A stretch of 37,507 nt of DNA from DASXZH01 sp036502005 (GTDB lineage: Bacteria; Armatimonadota; Fimbriimonadia; Fimbriimonadales; Fimbriimonadaceae): assembly GCA_036502005.1 (NCBI GenBank), contig DASXZH010000061.1, positions 1 to 37,507 on the forward strand, read 5' to 3'. Made by a program: the position numbers and the translations under genes. The notes under the pieces were generated by a model, which worked only from the letters and a program-made list of their open reading frames with translations, made no database searches and was not told the DNA's origin. Positions 25,145-34,175 of this stretch are shown piece after piece (position 1 is the first letter of the stretch; every line of letters begins with the position of its first letter).

Positions 25145-26179
25145 TCAAAGTCCAGACGCCGCGCGCGCAAGCTGCTTGGTCCCGAGCGTACTGCTAATCC
25201 GGTCGAGCACAACAGCCACTATAATCGCGACTCCAATAATGATCCACTCGTAGTTGTCATCCCAATGGAGGGTGCTAATGGCTTGCCGAATCAGCACGAT
25301 AAGCAGAGCCCCCAGAGTCGCGCCGAGCGCGCTTCCCTTCCCACCCAACAGGCTGACCCCGCCAACGACGGCAGCCGCAATCACATAAAGCTCGTAACCC
25401 TGAGCGTCGCCGCAACTGGCGGAGCCATAGTAGCCGGTTCCAACGAAAGCGGCGATCCCCGCCGTGAGCCCGGCAATAACATAAACACCCAAATAAACCT
25501 TGTTAACACGGACTCCGGAATAAACGCTGGCAAGAACGTTTCCTCCCACTGCGAAGATGCGCCTTCCAGCCACTGTTTTCACCAAGTAAAAACCGCCAAC
25601 AACGGTAACAAGGATCATCACGATCAGCGGAACTGGATAAAGCTGATTGCCCAATCCAAGGCTTGCTTTGGTGAAATCGGTTAGCGATTGAGGCACCAAG
25701 ATGCTCTCCGCCTTGCTTGTTACGAACGAGATCCCCCTATAAATCCACATCGTGCCAAGCGTGATCACAAATGGGTGGACCTTTAGGCCAAAAACCATTA
25801 CTCCATTCAACAGCCCGCAAATCAGGCCAATAGAGCATGCCAAGACCATGCCCACTAAGATCGCGGTCGGCCCCTGCAAGTGGTACGCACGCAGCACCAT
25901 AGCCATGCCGGTCGCGCTTAGGGCGTAGATCGAGCCTACGGAAAGGTCTATGCCGCCGGTGATGATGACCATGCAGCTACCCACCGCCATGATCGCGAAG
26001 AAGCTTGTCTCAGTAAGCACCTGGATGATCGTTCCGGCGTTCAGGAAGTTGTTGATCTTGTTGCCGTGAAGATCTGTGTGCGAACCAGCGAAGGAGGTGA
26101 GGACAACGCTCAGGATGATAATCACCACCACCAGCCCAAACTGCTGCGACCCGAATATCTTCAACAGTGAACGACGCAT
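25145..26179 (-). CDS. Sugar ABC transporter, permease subunit (RbsC-like)
   Basis: 344 residues with about ten membrane helices, of the BPD_transp_2 family. Typical RbsC features: the segment GGIDLSVGSIYALSATGMAMVL, GLLNGVMVFGLKVHPFVITLGTMWIYRG, and a C-terminal VVGGVSLLGGKGSALGATLGALLI loop. It pairs with the binding protein and dual ATPase downstream, although 3.7 kb and two other genes lie between. The ATG at 26179 lies 18 nt after the 3' CCA of tRNA-Cys on the same strand. Complete. Confidence 0.92.
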   Translation of the reverse strand: MRRSLLKIFGSQQFGLVVVIIILSVVLTSFAGSHTDLHGNKINNFLNAGTIIQVLTETSFFAIMAVGSCMVIITGGIDLSVGSIYALSATGMAMVLRAYHLQGPTAILVGMVLACSIGLICGLLNGVMVFGLKVHPFVITLGTMWIYRGISFVTSKAESILVPQSLTDFTKASLGLGNQLYPVPLIVMILVTVVGGFYLVKTVAGRRIFAVGGNVLASVYSGVRVNKVYLGVYVIAGLTAGIAAFVGTGYYGSASCGDAQGYELYVIAAAVVGGVSLLGGKGSALGATLGALLIVLIRQAISTLHWDDNYEWIIIGVAIIVAVVLDRISSTLGTKQLARAASGL

Positions 26180-26197
26180 TGGACCAGTTTAGATGAT

Positions 26198-26273
26198 TGG
26201 AGGCGCCGATCCGACTCGAACGGATGAATGAGGGTTTTGCAGACCCTTCCCTTAGCCACTTGGGTACGGCGCC
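26198..26273 (-). tRNA. tRNA-Cys (GCA)
   Basis: 76-nt cloverleaf on the minus strand. The 7-bp acceptor GGCGCCG/CGGCGCC is perfect (26273-26267 and 26208-26202). The anticodon arm is AGGGT-CTGCAAA-ACCCT, anticodon GCA. The T arm is ATCCG-TTCGAGT-CGGAT. Discriminator U73, a cysteine identity element, precedes an encoded CCA. The variable loop has five bases. Confidence 0.97.
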
Positions 26274-26473
26274 AATTTGAAGTGAGGATTTTACCCGCTG
26301 AGCTAGGGTTCATAGGGTTCTACGGTTCTACGGCTCAAGGAGAGACCTACGAACCCCAGAGCCCCAGGAAACTAGAAACTTAAGCCATAGATTATTAAGA
26401 TTCCGATAATCCGACAAAATAACGTTTAATCTCTCTAAACAAAATTCGGCATGCGTGCGTCTTTCCCCATGGG
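26274..26473. other. Intergenic region with TTCTACGG words
   Basis: No gene seen. The word GGTTCTACGGTTCTACGGC near 26316-26334 is another simple-word repeat. A tRNA D-arm-like string lies at 26291-26308 on the minus strand (see rejected items). Confidence 0.45.
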
Positions 26474-27772
26474 ATGAGAGCTCCACTGTTTGTTGTCGGC
26501 ATGCACCGTTCGGGCACGTCAGTTGTTACGGGCGCACTTCAAAGGGCCGGTTTTTCTTTAGGTCCGGAAAAATTCCTTACCCCCGCGGATCAAAACAACG
26601 AAAGCGGCTATTTTGAAATCGGCGCTCTTGCGATGTGTAACGAGCGCCTCCGCCAGTTGTTCGGTATGCACCATAACCTTTGCTTTAGCCTGCCTCCGGA
26701 TTGGCTGGAATACGATACGGTGAATCAGCAAGTAGCTCAAATCAGCGAAATCTTTAATCGGTGCTTCGGCCACACCGAGCGTGAGGCGGTAAAAGACCCC
26801 CGCATCAGTCTCTTATTCCCTGTTTACAAACACATCTTGCGAGACAACTGGCCATTCGCAACCGCGCTTATATGCGTCCGAAACCCGTTAGACGCCGCAA
26901 AATCTATTAACAAGCGAGATGCCATCTCTATCAAAGCAGCCCTGGGTTTTTGGCTTCAACACACGCTCGCTGCCCTTCGGGACTCAACTGGAATAAGGCG
27001 AAGAGTAATAATCTACGAAGAGTTTTTGGAAGATCCGGTAAAAGCCTTAACTCCAACCCTTTCACTTTTCCCCGAAATGGAGTGGACTCCGGAAAGCTCC
27101 CGCGCGGTAAGGGGGATGGTTCAACGACCGCTAAATCACGGCGATTCAAGACCGGTAGACCACCTGCGACCCGAATTCATAAGCCGTACCTATGAGTTCT
27201 GCAAAGAGCTTGCTGCCGATCCGGCGAAGCTTGATTCCGGTTCTGCGGATGCCGAAATCGAAGACCTTTGGAACGAATTCATTGCTTGGCGCGAGTTAAC
27301 GCCAGTCGATGCAATGTTGCTCTCGCTCATGTCCCTCGTAGTCAAGAACAACGATCGATTCCAGCCCATTGTAAAACAATACGCTCACAAACGAAAACCA
27401 CAGACGATTAACTTCGATTTTGAAGCGCCGCCCGGTGCGGAGATCCGAATGGAGCTGTCCAATATGCCGGCCACTCTGTGGCTCAGATCCGTAAAGCTCA
27501 CCGATAAAGAGGGCGTTACCGCCCCATTGGAGTTTTTGTCGATCAATAACGTCGCCATCGAAAGCTCGGAGTTAGGCCAAGCTTGGAACATTCTCGGCCC
27601 TTCTCCCCATTGCAGATTCCTTTCAAAGGGAGGCAAACAGAAGATTGGCCTAACGTTTTCAAGCTGGTCCGATCAAGATTCGACCCATAAATGCACGCAA
27701 ATAATTCTTAAAGAGAACATGATGCTGAAAAAGCAGCTAGCGGCCTACCAAACTTCGGCTTCCCTGCATTAG
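26474..27772 (+). CDS. Sulfotransferase-family protein with a C-terminal extension
   Basis: 432 residues. The start MRAPLFVVGMHRSGTSVVTGAL is the 5'-phosphosulfate-binding loop of PAPS-dependent sulfotransferases. The 3'-phosphate motif is ICVRNPLDAAKS (near residue 135). The core fold ends near residue 250. The rest (about 180 residues) has no clear motif and may be a helical or beta-rich extension. The enzyme would transfer sulfate to a sugar or lipid, but the acceptor cannot be read from the sequence. The ATG at 26474 is right at the motif; an ATG six bases earlier is closed by a stop. It converges with the DCC-family gene and overlaps it by 4 bp. Confidence 0.8.
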   Translation: MRAPLFVVGMHRSGTSVVTGALQRAGFSLGPEKFLTPADQNNESGYFEIGALAMCNERLRQLFGMHHNLCFSLPPDWLEYDTVNQQVAQISEIFNRCFGHTEREAVKDPRISLLFPVYKHILRDNWPFATALICVRNPLDAAKSINKRDAISIKAALGFWLQHTLAALRDSTGIRRRVIIYEEFLEDPVKALTPTLSLFPEMEWTPESSRAVRGMVQRPLNHGDSRPVDHLRPEFISRTYEFCKELAADPAKLDSGSADAEIEDLWNEFIAWRELTPVDAMLLSLMSLVVKNNDRFQPIVKQYAHKRKPQTINFDFEAPPGAEIRMELSNMPATLWLRSVKLTDKEGVTAPLEFLSINNVAIESSELGQAWNILGPSPHCRFLSKGGKQKIGLTFSSWSDQDSTHKCTQIILKENMMLKKQLAAYQTSASLH

Positions 27773-28146
27773 GGGCGCGGCATCGGCTTGGCACCTGGGA
27801 TTGGGCAAGCCCTTGTGCCGAACAGCTTGTACCTTATCCTCGCTACTATCCCGTATACGAGCCGCGATAGCCACCGCGTTGGCAGCGTGTAACGGCCCCA
27901 AGAAAGCCATCGCAAGTACCACGGGGCAATGGTCATGACTTTTAGCCAGGCATCGGCACCATAGAAGACCTGGCCGTCCGCTTCGAGCACCATCACATCG
28001 CCTTGGTAGCCTTTGCCGATGGCCTCGTCGCTTTGAAGGATGTCCACATCCATCGGCTGCTTTGCCCGCTCCGCCCACTTCTCTGCTTTGAGCTTTGAGG
28101 TGTGGCAGAGGTTGCAACCGCCATCGTAGAATAGTTTCCAAGCCAT
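27769..28146 (-). CDS. DCC family thiol-disulfide oxidoreductase-like protein (DUF393)
   Basis: 125 residues from the ATG at 28146 (a TTG one codon earlier is also open). The family signature YDGGCNLC is at residues 7-14, giving a CxxC dithiol on a thioredoxin-like fold. DUF393 proteins are named for the DxxCxxC pattern; most are functionally uncharacterised. The C-terminal half has a Trp-rich segment (APWYLRWLSWGRYTLPTRWL). Convergent with the sulfotransferase gene. Confidence 0.85.
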   Translation of the reverse strand: MAWKLFYDGGCNLCHTSKLKAEKWAERAKQPMDVDILQSDEAIGKGYQGDVMVLEADGQVFYGADAWLKVMTIAPWYLRWLSWGRYTLPTRWLSRLVYGIVARIRYKLFGTRACPIPGAKPMPRP

Positions 28147-28149
28147 CAA

Positions 28150-28374
28150 CTAATTATACGCATGGGGCGTGACGAGTGACGCATGGGGCGTGAGCGTGAC
28201 GGCGGTAAGCAGTAAACGGTAATCGGTAAACGGTAAGCGGTTCCGGAAAACTGTTTACGGTTTACTGTTTACTGTTTACTGTTTACTGTTTGAATGAGTG
28301 TGTAAAGGGTATACCGCTCACTCCACCATAAGTCCAGGCACGTCCGCACTGCAAACAAAATCATAAAATAATCA
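28150..28374. repeat. Tandem and inverted word arrays before the rhs gene
   Basis: The 15-mer ACGCATGGGGCGTGA occurs twice (28158-28172, 28179-28193). From 28204 to 28240 the words are GGTAAACG/GGTAAGCG; after a 9-nt gap, from 28250 to 28291, they run in reverse as GTTTACG and then heptamer GTTTACT repeated about four times. The two arms are mutually complementary with scattered mismatches, so a long hairpin can form. 28292-28374 holds nothing that I recognise beyond the start of the promoter region. Confidence 0.75.
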
Positions 28375-28404
28375 TTGGCATTCGCTATAAGTCCATCATA
28401 TAAT
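28375..28404 (+). promoter_or_regulatory. Sigma-70-type promoter immediately upstream of rhs
   Basis: TTGGCA (28375-28380) and a consensus TATAAT (28399-28404), 18 nt apart. The predicted start of transcription is near 28410-28412, one to three bases before the ATG at 28413. There is no Shine-Dalgarno between, so the mRNA may be leaderless. Confidence 0.55.
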
Positions 28405-28412
28405 GGCTAGGT

Positions 28413-31400
28413 ATGCGTAAGTGCCACCCCTTATTCTTGCGTTTCGTCCAAACCGCATTCCTTTTGTGCATTATCCTAAGCACCTTTTCCGCGGCGCAAG
28501 TGCACACACAGGTCAATGGCGGTCCAACCACAGGGGGCAGCGGTGGCGCGCCTGCCGCGCCAACAAATCTCTCTGCCGTTGGAGGCCTTAAGTTGGCGAA
28601 CTTGGCGTGGACCGCCAGTTCAGGAGCGACTTCTTACGGCATTTTGCGTTCTCTTACGGGAGGCGCAGGTACTTACAGTTCCGTCGGATCCACAGCTTCG
28701 ACCAGCTATACCGATTCGGGCATTGCCGACGGCACGACCTACTACTATGAGGTCACCGCATCCAATACTCATGGAACCAGCGGGCCGTCCAACAGCGCTG
28801 CCGCGCTTACGATTCCTCCTGTTCCGGCCGGATTAGTGGCGACGCCGTCTACGACTGCGTTGCAAGTGTCACTCAGTTGGAGTGCAAGTCAAAGTGCGAC
28901 GAGTTACATAGTTCTGGACTCGATGACTGCCAACGGCACCTATGCTTCGGTTGGGGCAACTGGCTCGACAAGTTTTACGGCCACAAACCTAATTGCAGGA
29001 ACAACCTATTATTTCGAAGTTGAGGCTGAAAATGCGTCGGGGATAAGCCCCGGCTGTTCACCTGCTTCCGCGCTTACGATTCCGCCGGCTCCTACTGGAC
29101 TTGCCGTTCAATCAGCACCTTCCCAGGGATCGCTCAATCTAGCATGGAACGCCAGTCAAAGCGCAACCAGCTATACCGTTTTAGATTCGGGCACCAGCGG
29201 CGGTTCATACACGCCATGTGGAAGCAGCTCGTCAACGAGCTATACCGTAACTGGCCTTGCCGATGGGACGACCTACTATTTCGAAGTTAAAGCCCAAAAC
29301 GCGACGGGATTTAGCACCACATCATCGTCGGTAGCTGGCCTCACATTGCCTGGGCAACCACAGAACTTTGCCTATACGTTAGTGAATGGAGTGCCGGTTT
29401 TTACTTGGTCGCCGGTTCAATCTGCCACGAGTTACATAGGGGGACGCAAGTTTAACAACCAAACCGATTCCCTCGTGTTTCTTGGGCCTTTCACATCAAC
29501 TACATTCACAGATAGTCCTGGCGCGGGTGACTGGCTTTACGAAGTTCAGGCTCAGAACGCCACAGGACAGGGCCCAATGTCGTGGCTCGAGGTAATACTC
29601 GGCATGACGGCTCCAGTCTTGACGGCAACCGGTTCGAACAACCTTGTGACCCTAAGTTGGACCTCGCCGAGTGGAGCAACCACTTTCAACTTAAGCAAGA
29701 GCAACTCCTACTCTGGCCCCTACGGCGTTATCTACTCGGGCAGTAATACCGGCTATTCGGATTCAAATGTAACGAATGGCTCGACCTACTACTACCAGGT
29801 CATTGCCTACACCAGCAAAGGTTTTGCCAGCCCTCCTTCCAACATAGCCTCCGCTACGCCCGGAGCACCGGTCATTCAAACTACGCCCATACAGGTCCAA
29901 CCCGTGACGGGCAGCACAGGCGGCAGTGGAGGAGGGGGATACACCACCACGCCTCTCACTTTGCCGGCATGGGCAGAATCGACGATCCCGTTTGACCACT
30001 CCGCAGGCTCAGGCGGCGGGCCCTCCTCCACATTCGGCGTCTCTTTGCCTTATGGTGTTTTGGAGAGCGATTGTGGGCCGGACCTGGTCGTTCAAAACCC
30101 GATCGGCCCCGATGCCATCTTCGAACGAACCTACAGAACTGCTCTGGCTAATGCAGGTATCTCGTCCGATGGTCTTCCCGCTGGCTGGGTTAACAACTGG
30201 GATTACCGGATTTACCGGGCAAACCCTTCTGGTTGGGGCAACCTGCTGCTTGTGTATCCCAGTGGCGGAAGCGACGTCCTCGTTCCGACCATGCAGCAGC
30301 AAGATGACGGAAGCTATTACCCAACCGGCGCTTTTACTGCGCCAGCGAACGCGCCCTACACGTTAAGCGGTACGCCGGACCCGGACAATGCTGGTAACTG
30401 GACCTCCATTGTCTTTAAGACCGGATATAACGCCAACGAAACTTTCTCGCCGGAAGGGTCGACGTTCCGCCCAACTCAGTCGGTTACAGAGGATGGCCAG
30501 CAACTCAATATCCAGTACGATTCAAATAACCGTTTTTCTCAGATTCAGGACGCAAACCTAAATCCACTCCTAGAGGCCACTTACAATGGGTCAGGCCAAC
30601 TTATAAGTGTGGTCGACGCGACGGCGGACGAACCAACCGGAAACCGAACTGTAACCTACAACTATGCGAGTTCAACCCTAGGTTCGACTCTGACCTCTTC
30701 ATCCCTTGTCACGGTCAGCGGTTCGCCGACGATTGCCTGGCAATATTCCTACACCACGGTCGGAAGCGCAAGTTATCTAAACAACGTAGCGACCTACAAT
30801 GGCACAGGTCTATTGAGTTCAACGGCAACTTTCGATGGGGACGGCCGCGTTGTTGCCCTCGCCGACGCGGATGGAAACACGCGCAACTACACCTATAACG
30901 CCACCAGCACAACGGTGGCAACAGGGGGCCAATCAGGCTCTTTCGAGTCGTGGAATCAGGCATTTGACGGTAATGGCCGAAATACCGGGGGTACAAATGC
31001 GGCGGGCGGAACTTCCACTATTAGCTACGGGACTGTTCTACAAACTCCTGCCAGCGTTCAGGGACCGCATGAAGATGCTCAGCAAATTCAGGCCGATCAA
31101 TTCGGAAATGTCACCCAGTACACGGATGCTCACGGCTGCAAATACGTGATTAGCTACGACAACCCGCCGAGCCCGTTTGAGCGTGTAACCAGTGTGCAGG
31201 AGTTCGGCGTTGATGGCACGCCAAGAACGCCGACCTCATTCACCTATGACTCCAGCGGCCATATTGCGTCCGTTACCTGCCCGGCGGCGGGCGCAACCGG
31301 CGGCAACGGCCCAACCATTGAGATCGATTACGTGTACGATGCCAAAGGCAACCTGACCTCTATTTCCGAGCCAAGCGCATCCGGCACAGCAACCTACACC

Positions 31401-34175
31401 TACAACTACACAGCAGATGGGAGTTACACACAGGCTGAGGTTCTAGGTGAGCCGCTCACTCTAACCGATCCGATAGGGAATGTAACTCATTATCGATACG
31501 ATCCCCTTGGCCATCTAACCACCATGAAAGACCCGGTTGGCAATACGACGAGCCTTGCCTACAACGATGTTGACGACCTCGCACAGGCGACATTCCCCAA
31601 TGGCGACTACGTGACTCCAACTTATACAAACCTAGGCAAGCCGCCTACGGCGACGACGCTTCACGGCTACAGCGGAGGTTCGGTTTCGGATACGACGACC
31701 TTCTCAGGCGAGTTTGTGGCAAACGGCGTGTCTGGCACGGCCCTGACTGAAAACGCTGCCTACAACCCCGAAAATCTTCTGAATTCCATCAAGAATGGCA
31801 ACGGCCAATCCATCCACAACTTCCTTTACAACCCGTCAAACAACGGCGCTCCCAACAGCCAGTTCAGCAACACATCTTTTAGCAACCCACCAAGTGGGCA
31901 AAAGATCTGGACGACCAACTATGACAATTCCTACAGCGCGATAAGTGGCACAGATCCGGACGGGAATTCAACATCGATCAGCCGTGGGTTGGGGGATAAC
32001 CGCGTTACAGGAACCACAACCACCGGCAACAGCGCAGAACTCGACACGAACTACACTTACGACGTGTTCGGCAGGGTAGCCAGCGTAAGCGATGGAACCG
32101 GAAATTCGCTGGCTTACACCTATGACGATGCTGACAACGTTCTTACCGTAACCACAAACGGTCTGAACTACGCCTTCAATGGCAATACGGTCACCTACAC
32201 CTACTATCCAAACGGCGAACGCAAATCGATGTATTTTGTAGCCGCTTTGCATGGCGCTCCTTCAGGACAGGAATACACCTACAACTACACTTACAACGAT
32301 GCGGGCCAGATGACCAACGTTGCGATATATGCTGGCAGCACAAATGGGCAAGGTGGCACCGCGACTGACGCCAACGCCACCTACTACTACGACGGCAACG
32401 GCAGGGTGATCAGAATGGCGACGCCCTATTCGGACGTGTTTTACACATACGACACCGAGGGCCGGGTCACCGAACTCGACAATCTTTACCCGTTGCCTGT
32501 CGGAGCCAACTATCCCAAGATAACAGGTCCTAATGGCCCCGGCCCAGAAGGGGTAATCGCCTACTACTCTTCGATGCAATACGATATTTCCGGCAACCGC
32601 ACGGGTGAAAACTACCAGATCCCGCCCTGCGGTGACTATTCTGGATACGCCAGCTTTGGTTACGACGGGCAAAACGAACTCACGAGTGAGAGCTACGTGT
32701 TCAATAACTTTCCCGCGTTAACTTTCAGCCACGCCTACGACCAGGCCGGAAATCCGGTCACCATCCGCGGCAATCCCGTCACCATCGATCCAACTCAGGA
32801 TCTGATGACGGGACTCGTGGTATCAAACCTAAGCCCGAATCAGGTTGACGAGGATGTAGACGGAACGTATTCGATTGGCTACGATGCCAACGGCAACGTG
32901 AACAGCGCTAGCAGCCCCGGTAATGGCGGGCCTAGCTATTCGCGCCAATTTGCTTTTGACCAAGCGGACCGGCTATCAACTATTTCGGGCACGGGAGCCC
33001 CTTCGAACCCAACCCCGATCACTTATTTGCCGAACAATCTTCGGATCGCAAGGTCGACCGTAAGCGGCGATGCTAGCTATTCCTACCTTTACGACGGGTC
33101 GGCTGTTATTGGAACGGCCTATTTCTCCAGCGGTTTCGATACTCCCTCGCAATCGGGGCTCTATCTGTGGGGGCCGACCGGTGTGGCCATGTGTTACGAC
33201 TCAGGGGGCTCCGTCGCCTTTCTTTACGACCCGGCTGGTAACAGGGTCTGCGCTTCCAACGCAAATACAACCAGTGGCTGTATTCAGTTTTGGGATGCCT
33301 ACGGAGACACCTATAACTTTGACGCCGACTTTCCTACCCTAGACACAGGTGCTGATAACCAGTTTATTCTGGACCAGATCTGCTACAAGGGCCAGGAAGG
33401 CTCGGTTTACGATTGGGATGCCGGCATGCTTTATTGCCAAAACCGATACTACATTGGGAATGGCCGCTGGCTAACCCGCGACCCGCTGGGTCTTGACGGC
33501 GGGTTAAACGTTTACGAGTTTTGTGGCAACAACCCGTTGATGGGTGCCGATCCCAGTGGTTTAGACTGGGATTGGGGCCAATATTGGCACGACGTTGGCG
33601 AGATGTTTAAAGGATACGGCGATGCAATTGTCGGAACCGCCAAGGGCCTTTGGCGGTACAACATGCTTAATCCCGACGGTGTGATAAACACCATTCACGA
33701 CGTAACCCATCCGGCGCAGATGTATCGTGGCCTCAAGAGCGCCGTAAGAGAGTTCGGGGCGAATATCAGTGGGTCTAACGGTGTCCGCGGCTTTGGTAAA
33801 GGCTGGGGAGATCTCTCTATCATTGCTGCAACGTTCGGTGCTGGAAGTGCCGAATCAGAGCTGGGCGTGGCCGCAGGCGCTTATTCAAAATTGCCCTACA
33901 CGTCGGTTAACGAAGCCACGGGGATACCTATGTGGAACGACATTGCAGACTTTGATGAAGTCGCGATCAAGGACGTGCATATCGAACCCTCAGGAAAGTA
34001 TCATCTCGATTTCAAGCGCGCAAACGAGGCTGCGGGCCTTGCGGAAAAACCAAAAGGGTTTTCTTGGCACCATCATCATGAGTTGGGAAGAATGCAATTG
34101 GTGCCAAGAGCCATACACGAGGCGACTATACACAGGGGCGGGTGGGCAATATGGGGTAGGTTGTGGGGGAAGTGA
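28413..34175 (+). CDS. Exported FnIII-Rhs polymorphic toxin with C-terminal WHH nuclease
   Basis: 1920 residues. Signal peptide at 1-28 (TAFLLCIILSTFSAAQ). Five fibronectin type III domains cover about 45-475. A Gly-rich linker and a YD-repeat shell (GNLTSIS, YDPLGHLTTM and many similar blocks) follow from about 540 to 1640. The Rhs core-associated block YDWDAGMLYCQNRYYIGNGRWLTRDPLGLDGGLNVYEFCGNNPL is at about 1665-1710, ending in DPSG. The tip (about 1715-1920) begins with a pre-toxin-like segment. It ends with WHHHHELGRMQLVPRAIHEA...HRGG (Trp1885, His1886-His1889), the WHH family of the HNH/EndoVII nucleases. The toxin is expected to cut DNA in competitor cells. The adjacent SUKH gene is the immunity partner. 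Secretion route (Sec signal, not type VI) is inferred from the signal peptide. Confidence 0.93.
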   Translation: MRKCHPLFLRFVQTAFLLCIILSTFSAAQVHTQVNGGPTTGGSGGAPAAPTNLSAVGGLKLANLAWTASSGATSYGILRSLTGGAGTYSSVGSTASTSYTDSGIADGTTYYYEVTASNTHGTSGPSNSAAALTIPPVPAGLVATPSTTALQVSLSWSASQSATSYIVLDSMTANGTYASVGATGSTSFTATNLIAGTTYYFEVEAENASGISPGCSPASALTIPPAPTGLAVQSAPSQGSLNLAWNASQSATSYTVLDSGTSGGSYTPCGSSSSTSYTVTGLADGTTYYFEVKAQNATGFSTTSSSVAGLTLPGQPQNFAYTLVNGVPVFTWSPVQSATSYIGGRKFNNQTDSLVFLGPFTSTTFTDSPGAGDWLYEVQAQNATGQGPMSWLEVILGMTAPVLTATGSNNLVTLSWTSPSGATTFNLSKSNSYSGPYGVIYSGSNTGYSDSNVTNGSTYYYQVIAYTSKGFASPPSNIASATPGAPVIQTTPIQVQPVTGSTGGSGGGGYTTTPLTLPAWAESTIPFDHSAGSGGGPSSTFGVSLPYGVLESDCGPDLVVQNPIGPDAIFERTYRTALANAGISSDGLPAGWVNNWDYRIYRANPSGWGNLLLVYPSGGSDVLVPTMQQQDDGSYYPTGAFTAPANAPYTLSGTPDPDNAGNWTSIVFKTGYNANETFSPEGSTFRPTQSVTEDGQQLNIQYDSNNRFSQIQDANLNPLLEATYNGSGQLISVVDATADEPTGNRTVTYNYASSTLGSTLTSSSLVTVSGSPTIAWQYSYTTVGSASYLNNVATYNGTGLLSSTATFDGDGRVVALADADGNTRNYTYNATSTTVATGGQSGSFESWNQAFDGNGRNTGGTNAAGGTSTISYGTVLQTPASVQGPHEDAQQIQADQFGNVTQYTDAHGCKYVISYDNPPSPFERVTSVQEFGVDGTPRTPTSFTYDSSGHIASVTCPAAGATGGNGPTIEIDYVYDAKGNLTSISEPSASGTATYTYNYTADGSYTQAEVLGEPLTLTDPIGNVTHYRYDPLGHLTTMKDPVGNTTSLAYNDVDDLAQATFPNGDYVTPTYTNLGKPPTATTLHGYSGGSVSDTTTFSGEFVANGVSGTALTENAAYNPENLLNSIKNGNGQSIHNFLYNPSNNGAPNSQFSNTSFSNPPSGQKIWTTNYDNSYSAISGTDPDGNSTSISRGLGDNRVTGTTTTGNSAELDTNYTYDVFGRVASVSDGTGNSLAYTYDDADNVLTVTTNGLNYAFNGNTVTYTYYPNGERKSMYFVAALHGAPSGQEYTYNYTYNDAGQMTNVAIYAGSTNGQGGTATDANATYYYDGNGRVIRMATPYSDVFYTYDTEGRVTELDNLYPLPVGANYPKITGPNGPGPEGVIAYYSSMQYDISGNRTGENYQIPPCGDYSGYASFGYDGQNELTSESYVFNNFPALTFSHAYDQAGNPVTIRGNPVTIDPTQDLMTGLVVSNLSPNQVDEDVDGTYSIGYDANGNVNSASSPGNGGPSYSRQFAFDQADRLSTISGTGAPSNPTPITYLPNNLRIARSTVSGDASYSYLYDGSAVIGTAYFSSGFDTPSQSGLYLWGPTGVAMCYDSGGSVAFLYDPAGNRVCASNANTTSGCIQFWDAYGDTYNFDADFPTLDTGADNQFILDQICYKGQEGSVYDWDAGMLYCQNRYYIGNGRWLTRDPLGLDGGLNVYEFCGNNPLMGADPSGLDWDWGQYWHDVGEMFKGYGDAIVGTAKGLWRYNMLNPDGVINTIHDVTHPAQMYRGLKSAVREFGANISGSNGVRGFGKGWGDLSIIAATFGAGSAESELGVAAGAYSKLPYTSVNEATGIPMWNDIADFDEVAIKDVHIEPSGKYHLDFKRANEAAGLAEKPKGFSWHHHHELGRMQLVPRAIHEATIHRGGWAIWGRLWGK

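Noticed and set aside
26285..26312. tRNA D-arm-like string on the minus strand (TAGCTCAGCGGGTA) next to tRNA-Cys
   Set aside because: The string is typical of a tRNA 5' half, but the matching D-stem strand, anticodon arm, T arm and acceptor strand are missing. It may be a tRNA relic; not enough to call a gene.
26395..26440. Second FliA-like -10 (TTCCGATAA) upstream of the sulfotransferase
   Set aside because: The -35 is only TAAG with off spacing, and nothing else ties the gene to flagella.
27737..28141. 134-codon minus-strand frame overlapping the DCC-family gene
   Set aside because: Shadow of the DCC gene in another frame; its translation is Arg/Gly-rich with no family features.
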